DNA of 64,000 nt, taken from assembly GCA_050186825.1 (NCBI GenBank), contig JBFWYD010000019.1:62001-126000 (forward strand). The letters are read 5' to 3'. The position numbers and the translations under genes were made by a program. This stretch comes from NORP233 sp050186825 (GTDB taxonomy: Bacteria; Planctomycetota; J058). Below the pieces are notes generated by a model that worked only from the letters and a program-made list of their open reading frames with translations, had not been told where the DNA came from and made no database searches. Each line of letters opens with the position of its first letter. Position 1 is the first letter of the stretch. This document shows, piece by piece, positions 34,218-43,369 of this stretch.

Positions 34218-35093
34218 ATGCAACCTGACGAGACGACGGTCGGCTTCGTGGAGCACGCGGTGCGCGACCCGAACGAGGGGAGCGCGCTCTCGGCCGAGGG
34301 CCTCGAGGGCCTGCGGGCAGACGGCAAGGCCCTGGGGCTGTTCGGGCTGCTCGTGGCGGGCGCCCTGCGCGAGGCGCCCGAGGTCGACCCCGAGGTGCGC
34401 GACGAGCTGACCGACGCGCTCTCGGCGGACCTTCGGGACGCGCTCGGAGGCGGCGAGGCCTCGGAGTCGCTGGCCGACCTCTGCGCGCGCTACCGCGCGG
34501 CCAAGCGCGAGCGCGGGCCGGAGCTCCTGGCGCGCCTGGTGGCGCGCGTGGCCTACGAGCTCTACGACCTGCGCGCCCACGGCTTCCTCCAGGAGGACGC
34601 CCTGATCGCCTGCCAGCTCCTGGCCGCCGGCCGCGCCGCGGCCTCGGCCCGCGACGCCGCGCTCAGGACCACGCGGCTGGGGCGCACCGCCACGCGCATC
34701 GTGCTCGGGCACCTCGACAGTCAGCTCGACCTGGTGCATCGCCTCGGCAACCAGGAGCAGCCCCTGGTGTGGCCCGAGATCGACCGCCGCCTCGACGAGT
34801 TCGCCCCCCGCGTGTTCGCCCAGCGCTGGCCGAGCATCGCCTCGCGCCTGCTCCAGGACGACAAGCGCTTCCGCTTCGTGTGCGTGCTCTGGGCCCGCCT
34901 GCGCGGCGTGGACGTCGGCCGCACCCCGCTGGTGGACCTCGCCCAGCGCATCGACCCGCGTCGGCCGATGCTCTTCATCCAGGCCCTCGAGGAGGCCCGC
35001 CCCGCGCGCGCGGCGCTCGTCGCCGCCTGCGCCGCGGCCCCGGTCGCGGCGCTGGTCGAGGACGCCTGCGCGGGCTGGGTCGGGGAGTCCTAG
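34218..35093 (+). CDS. All-helical cytoplasmic protein of unknown function
   Basis: 291 aa, no signal peptide or membrane span. The ATG at 34218 follows GGCAGGTGG. The sequence is Ala/Leu/Arg/Glu/Asp-rich and predicted almost entirely helical, with no catalytic motif that I recognise. Notable segments are TTRLGRTATRIVLGHLDSQLDLV and FCVLWARLRG-like FVCVLWARLRGVDVG. It may be a HEAT/TPR-like scaffold. Its TAG stop overlaps the stop codon of the convergent methyltransferase gene in a shared CTAG. Confidence 0.8.
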   Translation: MQPDETTVGFVEHAVRDPNEGSALSAEGLEGLRADGKALGLFGLLVAGALREAPEVDPEVRDELTDALSADLRDALGGGEASESLADLCARYRAAKRERGPELLARLVARVAYELYDLRAHGFLQEDALIACQLLAAGRAAASARDAALRTTRLGRTATRIVLGHLDSQLDLVHRLGNQEQPLVWPEIDRRLDEFAPRVFAQRWPSIASRLLQDDKRFRFVCVLWARLRGVDVGRTPLVDLAQRIDPRRPMLFIQALEEARPARAALVAACAAAPVAALVEDACAGWVGES

Positions 35094-36028
35094 CCCTCGC
35101 CCGACCCCGGCTCGCCGACCCCGCGCACGAAGGCGTGCAGCCAGAGCGTCTTGCAGGAGCGGACGGGGCGGTCCTCGTGGTTGGTGGTCGGCAGCTGGAC
35201 GTGCTCGTAGAGCGCCTTGACCCGGCGAGTCAGCGCGAAGTCGCAGGTGGTCTGGCGCGGGACGGGGCCCTCGACCTCGCCGCCCTGCTCGACCGCGAGC
35301 TCGGACAGCTCCTCGAGGCGGCCCGCCACGCCCGGGGCGTTCATCCGGTCGAGCACCAGGAAGTCCGTGGTCACCTGGCCCGGGGCGAGCAGGTCCTCCC
35401 ATGCCTCGCGCAGGCCGTCCGGGAGCTGCTCGGTGCCGCGCGGGGCGACCTCGCTCACGAGGTTGGCGGCGATCACCAGGTCCGCGCGCGCGCGGGCCGC
35501 GAGCACGTCGGAGGGCAGGGGCTGGGTCAGGTCGCAGCGCAGGGCCTGCGGGCTGACCTCGAGCTCCCAGGTCTCGCCCAGGCCCGTGCGGCGCGCGGCC
35601 ACGGCCTCGCGCGCGGCCGTGAGCAGGCGCGCGCAGGTCTCGTCCCAGTTGGACTCGCGGTCCACGCGCACGACCTCGACGCGCTCGAGCTCGGCCAGGT
35701 CGCCGCGCGCCTTCAGCGTGCTGACCGCCTCGAGCAGCGCCAGGGCCTCGGTGCCGGGGCCGGCGCCGAGGGCCAGCACCCTGAGCGCGGCGCGGCCCGT
35801 GAGCACCTGGGGCAGGTCGTAGAGCAGACGGGTCAGGTCGCTCACGTGCGCCGGCAGGAGGTGCCAGGCGTAGGCCGCGCGCCCGACCTCGCTCGCGAAG
35901 TCGAGGTCCGCGCGGCCGGCCCGGTAGGTCGCCGACATGTTCGTGATCGCGCGCCCGACCTCGGGGTCGGGCAGGTGCGCGAGCGCCTTGCCGACCACGT
36001 CGTAGTAGCTGACCCGGATCCGCGGCAC
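35090..36028 (-). CDS. SAM-dependent methyltransferase-like protein
   Basis: 312 aa. The SAM-binding motif I is VLALGAGPGTEAL (about residues 83-95), followed by VEVVRVDRES (motif II acidic residue) and ADLVIAANLVSEV (motif IV region). The preceding block AAYAWHLLPAHVSDLTRLLY resembles the region before motif I in Rsm22-like ribosome-associated methyltransferases, but the four-cysteine cluster of Rsm22 is not evident. The GTG at 36028 lies 4 nt after the stop of the BtpA-like gene, so this is third in a coupled operon. The substrate is unknown. Motif I appears intact. Confidence 0.7.
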   Translation of the reverse strand: MPRIRVSYYDVVGKALAHLPDPEVGRAITNMSATYRAGRADLDFASEVGRAAYAWHLLPAHVSDLTRLLYDLPQVLTGRAALRVLALGAGPGTEALALLEAVSTLKARGDLAELERVEVVRVDRESNWDETCARLLTAAREAVAARRTGLGETWELEVSPQALRCDLTQPLPSDVLAARARADLVIAANLVSEVAPRGTEQLPDGLREAWEDLLAPGQVTTDFLVLDRMNAPGVAGRLEELSELAVEQGGEVEGPVPRQTTCDFALTRRVKALYEHVQLPTTNHEDRPVRSCKTLWLHAFVRGVGEPGSGEG

Positions 36029-36032
36029 GCGC

Positions 36033-36878
36033 TCAGCCCGCGGCGCGCACGGCGTCCACCAGCGCGCGCGCCCGCGCGGGGTCGACCGGGTTCCCGGCCA
36101 GGCCCTCGCGCTCGCAGGCGCTGCCGACCACCGCGCCGTCGAGGAGCGGGACCAGCAGCGCCGCGTTGAGCGGGGTCAGCCCGCTCCCCAGCCACACCGG
36201 CACGCCCGGGGCCGCGGCCTGGACCACCTCGACGCGAGCGGGGGCCGGCGCCGCGCCCGTGGCCGCGCCCGAGACGATCAGGGCGTCGGCGCGGCCGCGC
36301 TCGGCCGTGTCCGCGGCCGCGCGGGCCAGGTCCAGCTCCCCGAGCGGGACCGCGTGCTTGACGTGCACGTCGGCGAACACCGCCACGGGCGTCGCGTCGC
36401 CCGGGCCCGCGCCCAGGGCCGCGCGCAGCCGCAGCGCGCTGGCCGCGGCGCCCTCGATCAGGCCCTGGTCCGTCACGCTCGCGCCGCTGAGCACGTTGAC
36501 CCGAACGAAGGCCGCGCCGACCGCCACCGCGCAGGCCAGGGCCGCGTGGGCATCGTTGCGCAGCACGTTGACCCCGAGCGGGGCCGCGCCGACCTCGTCC
36601 TTGACCGCCGCCGCGCAGCGCGTGAGGCAGGCCACCGTCTCGGCCGGGACGGCGTCCTTGAAGAAGGGCGCGTCGCCGTAGTTCTCGACGATCACCCCGT
36701 CGAAGCCCGCGTCCAGGTAGGCGCGCGCGTCGGCGCGCGCCCGCTCGAGCACGGACGCGATCCCGGGTCGCCCCGCCGCCGCCCAGCCGGGCGAGCCCGG
36801 CAGCGGCAGGAGGTGCACCGCGCCCACCAGCGCGCAGCGCCCCGGCGCGAAGGGCAGCGCGATCCGCGGCGCGCTCAA
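36033..36878 (-). CDS. BtpA/SgcQ-family TIM-barrel protein
   Basis: 281 aa. CALVGAVHLLPLPGSPG, GFDGVIVENYGDAPF, GVNVLRNDAHAAL, FVRVNVLSG, VFADVHVKHAVPL and ALIVSGAATGA match the BtpA family in order. BtpA is needed for stable photosystem I in cyanobacteria, but family members are widespread in non-phototrophs and likely are sugar-phosphate-type TIM-barrel enzymes of unknown reaction. The TTG start at 36876-36878 overlaps the TGA of the phoD gene (TTGA), so translation is coupled. Its position between a phosphatase and a methyltransferase does not resolve its role. Confidence 0.88.
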   Translation of the reverse strand: MSAPRIALPFAPGRCALVGAVHLLPLPGSPGWAAAGRPGIASVLERARADARAYLDAGFDGVIVENYGDAPFFKDAVPAETVACLTRCAAAVKDEVGAAPLGVNVLRNDAHAALACAVAVGAAFVRVNVLSGASVTDQGLIEGAAASALRLRAALGAGPGDATPVAVFADVHVKHAVPLGELDLARAAADTAERGRADALIVSGAATGAAPAPARVEVVQAAAPGVPVWLGSGLTPLNAALLVPLLDGAVVGSACEREGLAGNPVDPARARALVDAVRAAG

Positions 36879-38329
36879 TAGAGCCTTCCGCGGCGCCGGT
36901 TCTCCCAGCGCAGCTTGCTGGCCTGGATCTCGTGCCGGTAGGCGCGCGTGCCGTCCACGCGGTAGGCCTCGAAGGCCAGGCGCCGGTCATCGCCCTTGCC
37001 GATCAGCTTCACGACCCCGAAGTTCCGCTCCTGGAGCAGCGTGCCTGGGACGCGGTCCGGGTTGTTCCACTCGACGTGGTCCTTGCCGAAGCGGTTCGGG
37101 CCGCTCGTCAGGGGCGAGCAGGTGATGTCGTAGAGCGGGTAGCCGCCCGAGGGGGTCTGGACCAGGATCTCGGTGTGGTGCCGGTCGCCCGAGAGGAAGA
37201 CCACGCCCTCGACCCGCCGCTCCACGATCCAGTCCAGCAGCTCCTTCTGCTCCTGCGGGAACATGGTCTGCCAGGCCTCGTAGGGCGTGACCCGGTTGAG
37301 CACCTGGCCGCCCGAGACGATCAGCTTGAAGCGCGCGCGCGAGCCGACCAGCGACTGCTTGAGCCACTCCATCTGGCCGCGCCCGATCATCCGCTTGTCG
37401 GGCCCGTCGGGCATGTCGTCGGACGAGCGGTGGTAGCGGTCGTCCAGCAGGAACACGTCGGCGTCCGCGATCTGGAAGCGCTGGAAGGCGCCCTTGACCT
37501 TGGGCGTGCCGTAGGCCGGCGCCGGCCAGTAGCGCCTGAAGGCGTCCAGCGCCGCGTCCTTGAGCTGGAAGGTCCCGTCGCTGTCGTTGGGGCCGTAGTC
37601 GTGGTCGTCCCACATCGCGTAGTTGGGCTGGTGCGCGAGCAGGGCCTGGAGCTCGGGCAGGGCCCGGTCGTGGCGGTAGCGCGCGGCCATCCCCTCAGCG
37701 GTCGCGTAGTCCACCTCTCGGAAGTAGACGTTGTCGCCCATCCAGATCATGGCGTCGGCCGGGACCTTGGCCATGCTCTTGAAGATCTCCATCTGCCCGC
37801 CGTAGAAGCGGCCCGGCCGCTCGTAGCGGTCCTCGTTGATGTAGGCGCAGGAGCCGATCAAGAGCGCCACGTCCGGCGGCTCGGTGCGCCACTGCCAGAG
37901 CGGCGCCGTCTCGAAGCGGAGCGGGTAGGGCCGCGCCACGTGCTCGCCGTCGAGGTAGAGCTCGTAGCCGTAGCGCGTGCCCGGCTCGAGCCCGTCGAGG
38001 AGCAGGGTCAGGCAGAGGTCGCCCGCCTTCTCGGTGCGCGCGGGGTCGGTCAGCCGGGCCTGGGTGGGCGCGTTGAGCGGCCAGTAGCGCAGCTGGACCT
38101 GGGCCGGCCGCTTGGTCTGCACCCAGACCGTGGCCGAGCGGAGCGAGACGTAGCCGAGCATCGGGCCCGAGCTCAGCGCGCTGGCCTGGGCCGCGTCGGC
38201 GGCCGGGGCCGGGGTCGCCTCGTCGTCCTCGTCCGCGCGCGAGGGCGCGGGCTGGCTGGCCCAGAGCAGGGCGACGGCGAGGCCTGCGGCGAGGATCGGG
38301 CCGTGCGGTCGGCGAAGCGCGCGGATCAT
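36875..38329 (-). CDS. phoD: PhoD-like metallophosphatase
   Basis: 484 aa. The ATG at 38329 follows AGGAGGAG and opens a signal peptide (IRALRRPHGPILAAGLAVAL...). An N-terminal fibronectin-like domain (GYVSLRSATVWVQT, LEPGTRYGYELYLDG) precedes the catalytic domain, as in PhoD. Metal and catalytic motifs are visible: LIGSCAY, MIWMGDNVYFREVDY, MWDDHDYGPNDSDG and FLSGDRHHTEI. PhoD enzymes are Ca/Fe-dependent phosphodi- or monoesterases that release phosphate outside the cytoplasm. The fully conserved motifs argue it is active. First gene of a coupled minus-strand operon. No Pho box could be identified. Confidence 0.93.
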   Translation of the reverse strand: MIRALRRPHGPILAAGLAVALLWASQPAPSRADEDDEATPAPAADAAQASALSSGPMLGYVSLRSATVWVQTKRPAQVQLRYWPLNAPTQARLTDPARTEKAGDLCLTLLLDGLEPGTRYGYELYLDGEHVARPYPLRFETAPLWQWRTEPPDVALLIGSCAYINEDRYERPGRFYGGQMEIFKSMAKVPADAMIWMGDNVYFREVDYATAEGMAARYRHDRALPELQALLAHQPNYAMWDDHDYGPNDSDGTFQLKDAALDAFRRYWPAPAYGTPKVKGAFQRFQIADADVFLLDDRYHRSSDDMPDGPDKRMIGRGQMEWLKQSLVGSRARFKLIVSGGQVLNRVTPYEAWQTMFPQEQKELLDWIVERRVEGVVFLSGDRHHTEILVQTPSGGYPLYDITCSPLTSGPNRFGKDHVEWNNPDRVPGTLLQERNFGVVKLIGKGDDRRLAFEAYRVDGTRAYRHEIQASKLRWENRRRGRLY

Positions 38330-38439
38330 GGGAGCTCCTCCTGGTGGGGGCGCAGATTCAAGCAGGAAAAGCCCGCGGCGTGGGGGCTCGCGGGGGCCGG
38401 CCCGGAAGGGGCGGCTGAAGAGCGTTCGGTCGGCCACGC

Positions 38440-38525
38440 GCACGACGACGAGCACGACCCCGGCGACGATCACGATCACGATCACGATCACGAGCACGAA
38501 CGAGCACGAGCACGAGCACGGAGGT
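38440..38525. repeat. Partial family-B repeat (CGATCA/CGAGCA arrays)
   Basis: CGACGACGAGCACGACC is followed by four CGATCA units and then CGAGCA units ending in CACGGAGG. This corresponds to the right internal array of the element at 14824-15056; the terminal arms are missing. It lies in the gap before phoD and overlaps no gene. Confidence 0.6.
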
Positions 38526-38549
38526 CGCCGCAGCGAATCGAGCGGTCGC

Positions 38550-41500
38550 TCAATCCTGCTGGGTACGCGCGGCCTCGCCGCGCCAGCCCTCGGCGCCGGG
38601 CGGCGGGGCGGTCTTGGCGAGCAGCTGCCCGAAGGTGCGATAGGCGGCGCGCGCGGCCGCGAGGGCCTGCTTCTTGGCCTCGCCCTCGGCGGCCTCGGCC
38701 TCGGCCAGGTGGGTGCGAGCCACCCAGTAGGCGGGCGAGAGCTCGCGGCCCGTGGGGCCCAGCGGGCGGAAGCCCGAAGCCAGGCCCTCGCGCCACTCCT
38801 CGAAGGAGGTCACGCCGCCCGCGCGACAGAAGGCCTCGCGCGCGGCGGGCTGCTTGCCCTCCTCGAAGAGCGACATCCCCAACGCCAGCGCCAGCCGCTT
38901 GCGCCGGTCGGTGACCTCGGGCTCCTCGGGCTGGTCCTCGAGCAGGGCCAGGCCGGCGCGGGCGGCCTCCTGGCCGGCCGCGCGGCGGGCCGGGTCCTGC
39001 GCGCCTGCCGCGCGGTCGAGCAGCGCGAGGGCGTGCGCGACCTCGGCCAGGAGCAGCCGGACCTGGAGCGTGCCCGGCTTCGGCGCGAGCGCGGTCAGGG
39101 CGGCGCGCAGCTGCGGGGCCTCCGCGGCGAGCTCGGCGGCGGGGCGCGGCGCCTCGCTGGACAGTGCCTGCCAGGCCGCGCGGCGCGCGGTGCGCAGCTG
39201 CCCGAGCGCGCCGCGCAGGGCGCCGAGCAGGTCGTCGCGCGCGGCGCCCTCGGCCGCGAGCCCCGACGTCGAGAGCTGCAACCCCGGAAGGAGCGCGTCG
39301 ATCGCGGCCGCGGGAGCCAGGCCCTCGGCCTCGAGCAGGTGGCTGCGCAGCAGCGCGCGCTGGACCTCGCGCGCCCGCTCGGCCCCGGTCTGCGCGGGCC
39401 CAGTCTGCTCGGGAGGAGCGTCGGGGCCGGCCAGCGCGCGCAGGGCCGCGCGGGCGCGGGCCAGGGAGGCGGCCCGGGCCGCTGGGTCCAGCGCGCGCGC
39501 CAGGTCGACCCAGGCCTGGGCCAGCGCCGCGTCCTCGAGCCCGCGCAGGCGGCGCTCGAGGGGCGCCACGTCGATCGGGGTCCGCGACTCGACCGCGCGC
39601 TCGGCCGCGCGCTGCACCGACCAGCGCGCCAGCGCGGCGGCCCGCGCCCGCGCCGCCGCGCCGCGCGTGGCGGGGAGCGGGTCGAGGGCGGGCAGCGCGG
39701 CGAAGGCCTCGCTCACGTCGTCGCCGCCGAGGAAGGCCTCGAGCGCGCGCGTCGCCTCGTCGTGGCGGTCGAGCGAGTCCAGCGCCAGGGCGCGCCCGAG
39801 CAGGAGGTCGCGCGGCGCCGGGGTCTCCGCGGGCTGCGCGGCCAGGAGCCGGTCGAGCGCGGCCAGCGCGCGGGCGGGCTCGGTGTCGAGCTGGGCGCAG
39901 GCCGCGAGCAGCTCGAGCGAGCGGCGCCCGGCGGCGAGCGCGGCCGCGTAGGCGGCGGGCGCCTGGTGCGGGTGCGCGCCGGCCGCCTCGTCGAAGGCGG
40001 CGCGCGCCGACTCGAAGCGACCCTCGCGCAGGGCCACGCGCGCGCGGGCCAGGGCCAGCTCGCCCGCGGGGCGCGCGCGCCGGGCCTCGGCCAGGAGCGT
40101 GAGCCCCTCGGCGCGCGCCGCGGCGTCGCCCTCGCACAGCTCGAGCCCGAGGCAAGCCGCGGTGGCGAAGCAGGGCCGCGCCTGGTGCGCGGCGCGCAGG
40201 TGCGGGAGCGCGGCCTCGCGCTCACCGTCGCGCGCGAGCAGCCGGCCGAGCAGGAGCTCCGCCACCCAGCCCGCGTCCAGCGAGACCTGCGGCGGCTGGG
40301 GCAGGCCCGGGCCGTACTCGATCAGCGCGTGCGCGTAGACCAGCGGCGACTCGCGCCCGGCCGCGCGCGCGAGCGCCTCGCGCGCCGCCGGGCCCAACTT
40401 CCCGGCGGCCAGATCGCCAGCACCCAGATCGCCAGCGGCGCCCCGCGCGCCCGTCGGGCCGCCCAGGTCGAGGGTGGCGGCGGCCAGGGCCACGGTGCGC
40501 AGCGGCTCGGGCTGGCGCGCGTCGCCCAGGGCGCGCAGGGTCTCCGCCGCGCGCTCGCTCGCCGCGCCGCCCAGCTCCCAGCGCTGGAGGAAGGCGACCA
40601 GGAGGCTCAGGGCCTCGCTCAGGCCGTCGTCGCGCCCCGCGATCGCCTCGCGCTCGAGCCGCTGCACCAGGGCCGCGGTCTCGGGGGCCGGGCGCAGCTC
40701 GCCCGCGCGCCAGTCGGCGAGGTCCTCGAGCGCGAGCAGCCGGCGCGCCTCGGGCAGGGGCGCGCGTGCGTCGGCGGCCGCGAGCGCGCTCAGCTCCAGC
40801 CGGCGCTGCGCGGCGTCATCGAGCGCGGCCGCGGCCGCCAGGCGCGCGATCGCGGCGCGTCGCGGAGCGCGCGGGCGCGGGAGGTGGCTCGCGCCGAACA
40901 GGGCCGCGAGCGTGAGCCCGGCTGCGAGGACCGGGGTCCAGCGCGCGGGCGGCGGGCTCCAGCGCAGGTCGTCGGCCTCGACCAGGCGGCGCAGCCCGGC
41001 CACGAGCTGCGCCGGGGCGGGGCGCACGGCGGGCCGCGGGTCGAGGGCGCGCTCGAGCAGCGCGCGCGCCGCCGGCGAGATGCGCGGCCCCATCCGGGGG
41101 ACCGACCCGCCCGCGCCGCCCAGGAAGGCCTCCCGGCGCGCGTTCAGCCCGGCGTCCGCGGGGAGGCCGCGCGGGGCGGGCAGGCGCGCCAGCAGCAGGG
41201 CCACGGCGCAGGCCGCGAGCGCGTAGCTCGCCTCGCCGGGGCCGGGCTCGGGGTCCTGGCCCGCGCCCCAGGCCTGGAGCCGCTCGGGCGCCAGGCAGGC
41301 CAGGTCCTCCTCGCCGAGCGCGTCGGGGGCGTCAGGGCGCGCGCGACGCCAGCCGGGGCCGCCCAGCGAGAGCAGGCGCGGCGCGCGGCCCAGCGCGGGC
41401 TGGGCGTGGAGGAGCAGCGCGTGGGGATGCGCCTGGGCCCAGCCGCCGGGGCCCCAGCCCTCGGCCAGCTCGATCAGCCACCCGGCGCGCGCCTCCAGCG

Positions 41501-41798
41501 AAGCCGCGCGCAGGGCGCGCCCCACCGCGCCGTCGGGGTCGAGCGAGCGCGCGGCCAGGCGCGCCTCGGCCGCGCAGCGGGCCGCCCCCAGCAGCGTCGA
41601 GAGCGGGGCCAGCGGCGAGGGCAGCTCGACCAGCAACGCGTCGCCCTCGACGCCTGCGGGCAGGGCGCCCGGCGCCTCGAGGGGCGGCGCCCCGTGTAGG
41701 CCGGCGAGGTCGAGGCGGACCACGGCCGCGCCCGCGCGCAGCTCCAGCCGCGTCGCGCCCACGACCCCGAGCTTGCCTGGGAGGAAGCGCGCGCTCAT
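38550..41798 (-). CDS. Pseudokinase-like membrane protein with TPR-type region
   Basis: 1082 aa. The first about 290 residues have kinase C-lobe spacing: LACLAPERL resembles the APE motif, ASYALAACAVALLLARLPAPRG the following helix and P..RG..P loop, and ALLERALDPRPAVRPAPAQL the closing RP motif. There is no glycine loop, no HRD and no DFG, so it should be catalytically dead. A hydrophobic span (WTPVLAAGLTLAALFGASHL) follows at about residue 300. Then come roughly 750 residues of Ala/Leu/Arg/Glu-rich helical repeats, as in the kinases at 906 and 58409. ATG at 41798 with a weak ribosome site. The kinase relationship is inferred from architecture. Confidence 0.75.
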   Translation of the reverse strand: MSARFLPGKLGVVGATRLELRAGAAVVRLDLAGLHGAPPLEAPGALPAGVEGDALLVELPSPLAPLSTLLGAARCAAEARLAARSLDPDGAVGRALRAASLEARAGWLIELAEGWGPGGWAQAHPHALLLHAQPALGRAPRLLSLGGPGWRRARPDAPDALGEEDLACLAPERLQAWGAGQDPEPGPGEASYALAACAVALLLARLPAPRGLPADAGLNARREAFLGGAGGSVPRMGPRISPAARALLERALDPRPAVRPAPAQLVAGLRRLVEADDLRWSPPPARWTPVLAAGLTLAALFGASHLPRPRAPRRAAIARLAAAAALDDAAQRRLELSALAAADARAPLPEARRLLALEDLADWRAGELRPAPETAALVQRLEREAIAGRDDGLSEALSLLVAFLQRWELGGAASERAAETLRALGDARQPEPLRTVALAAATLDLGGPTGARGAAGDLGAGDLAAGKLGPAAREALARAAGRESPLVYAHALIEYGPGLPQPPQVSLDAGWVAELLLGRLLARDGEREAALPHLRAAHQARPCFATAACLGLELCEGDAAARAEGLTLLAEARRARPAGELALARARVALREGRFESARAAFDEAAGAHPHQAPAAYAAALAAGRRSLELLAACAQLDTEPARALAALDRLLAAQPAETPAPRDLLLGRALALDSLDRHDEATRALEAFLGGDDVSEAFAALPALDPLPATRGAAARARAAALARWSVQRAAERAVESRTPIDVAPLERRLRGLEDAALAQAWVDLARALDPAARAASLARARAALRALAGPDAPPEQTGPAQTGAERAREVQRALLRSHLLEAEGLAPAAAIDALLPGLQLSTSGLAAEGAARDDLLGALRGALGQLRTARRAAWQALSSEAPRPAAELAAEAPQLRAALTALAPKPGTLQVRLLLAEVAHALALLDRAAGAQDPARRAAGQEAARAGLALLEDQPEEPEVTDRRKRLALALGMSLFEEGKQPAAREAFCRAGGVTSFEEWREGLASGFRPLGPTGRELSPAYWVARTHLAEAEAAEGEAKKQALAAARAAYRTFGQLLAKTAPPPGAEGWRGEAARTQQD

Positions 41799-41886
41799 CG
41801 GGAGCAAGTCCTGCCGATCACGGGGCGGAACGCTAACGGCGTGCCCGGGCCGCGTCAACGCGGCCGGTCCGACCTCGCTGGGCGGC

Positions 41887-41915
41887 TTGCTGCGACCGAA
41901 GCCAGCCCCTACCCT
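41887..41915 (+). promoter_or_regulatory. Candidate promoter of the secreted protein gene at 41971
   Basis: TTGCTG (41887-41892), 17 nt, TACCCT (41910-41915). The leader would be about 50 nt and contains the GGAGGA ribosome site. Confidence 0.5.
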
Positions 41916-41970
41916 GTGCGACTCTCGCGGGGCCTCGGACCGACCAGAGGACCTGTCCGTGGAGGATCGC

Positions 41971-43359
41971 GTGCACCGACCCACCCCCGTCCGCCTCGCC
42001 CCCGCCCTGCTGCTCCTGCTCGCCGCCCCGGCCGCGGCGCAGCAGCAGTTCCTCGAGCCCCGCGGGCTGACCCGCAGCGTCGACACCGTGGTGATCCCCG
42101 GCTCGGCCTGCGGCAAGGCCAAGGGCGCCAAGATCGACCGGATCCGCGTCTACGCCTGCCGCAACGGGATGATGCTCCCGATCTGCTACCAGATCGACGA
42201 GCGCGACCCGGCGGGCGTCTACTGCTGGTCCTCCGGGCCCAAGGAGTACCGCCGCAGCGACAACGACAACGGCGGCTTCGACGGCAACGACGAGCTGGTG
42301 ATCCTGGCCCGCGACGCGGGCAACCGCGCCCTGCCCATGCAGCTCATGATGGTGCCTGGCGCCATGGGCCACCAGGAGATCGAGCTCACCGACCCCAAGG
42401 ACAAGCGCAAGGCCTGGATCTACCTGTTCCTGTTCCCGCCGGCGCTCAGCCCCGGCAAGGTCAACCTGGAGCTGGTCGACCTGCGCACGCGCGCCCACGA
42501 CGACGGCGAGAAGACCTACTACTGGCGCGGCGAGTCCTTCCTGTTCAACAACGACCGCTCGCGCGCCAACGCGGTCCGCGCCACCTACGCCGGCTTCGCC
42601 TCCCCTGGCACGCGCGACTACACCAAGGTGCCGAACCTGATCGACAGCACCCAGGTCCGGGCCGTGGTCAGCTTCATGTGGATCACGCTCACGCGGCAGA
42701 GCAACGACATCAAGGTCGAGATCGGCGGGATCATCGACGGCCCGCTGCGCGTGATCGCGGAGAACCGGCTCTCGGTCTACCTGACGCTCGGCTACTGGGT
42801 GAAGGCGCCCGCCTCCTACCTGGTGCTGTGGCGCAACAAGATGTCGATGCCGACCAACGCCAGCTGCCCGGTCAACCTCGACACCTCCGACGAGTCCAGC
42901 TACACGCTGTGCATCGACATGAACAAGGAGGCCAAGGGCCTCAAGTTCTTCAACTCGCACAACAAGAAGCCGGTGGCCGTGGACGGCAAGATGTCGGCCG
43001 AGGAGCAGCGCCTCGACACGACCTACCCCGACTGGAACTGCGTCTACGGGGCGCAAGGCGCCATGATCAGCAAGTTCGTGATCCCGGACTTCCTCCGCCA
43101 GAAGGAGGGCAGCAAGCTGATCTACGTCGACGACGCCAGCTACGAGCGCCCCGAGGACGAGGAGGGGCTCGAGTTCCAGAAGGGCGCGATCGGCTACAAC
43201 GGCTACGTGATGGACATGCGAGGCCTCAAGAAGGGCCTCTACCCCGGGGACTACGTGGTGTGGTACGCGCCCCCCGGCTTCAAGCCCGGCGACGAGGCGG
43301 GCTACCTGAACGAGTACGACCACCCGGTCGAGGCCAAGGCCACGGCGGTCGCCCGCTAA
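41971..43359 (+). CDS. Secreted protein of unknown function
   Basis: 462 aa. Of two in-frame GTG codons, 41971 is preferred because GGAGGA (41961-41966) precedes it by 4 nt. The upstream GTG at 41959 overlaps that site. A signal peptide (LAPALLLLLAAPAAAQQ) is followed by a mixed, Trp/Tyr-rich chain with six or more cysteines (GSACGKAKG, VYACRNGMMLPICYQI, YCWSSGPKEY, ASCPVNL, TLCIDMNKEAKG, WNCVYGAQG), suggesting disulfides. The segment NDNGGFDGNDELVILARDAG looks like an acidic, metal-binding turn. I recognise no family. It is monocistronic and convergent with the MNIO operon, 10 nt away. Confidence 0.82.
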   Translation: MHRPTPVRLAPALLLLLAAPAAAQQQFLEPRGLTRSVDTVVIPGSACGKAKGAKIDRIRVYACRNGMMLPICYQIDERDPAGVYCWSSGPKEYRRSDNDNGGFDGNDELVILARDAGNRALPMQLMMVPGAMGHQEIELTDPKDKRKAWIYLFLFPPALSPGKVNLELVDLRTRAHDDGEKTYYWRGESFLFNNDRSRANAVRATYAGFASPGTRDYTKVPNLIDSTQVRAVVSFMWITLTRQSNDIKVEIGGIIDGPLRVIAENRLSVYLTLGYWVKAPASYLVLWRNKMSMPTNASCPVNLDTSDESSYTLCIDMNKEAKGLKFFNSHNKKPVAVDGKMSAEEQRLDTTYPDWNCVYGAQGAMISKFVIPDFLRQKEGSKLIYVDDASYERPEDEEGLEFQKGAIGYNGYVMDMRGLKKGLYPGDYVVWYAPPGFKPGDEAGYLNEYDHPVEAKATAVAR

Positions 43360-43369
43360 GCGCCCCAGC

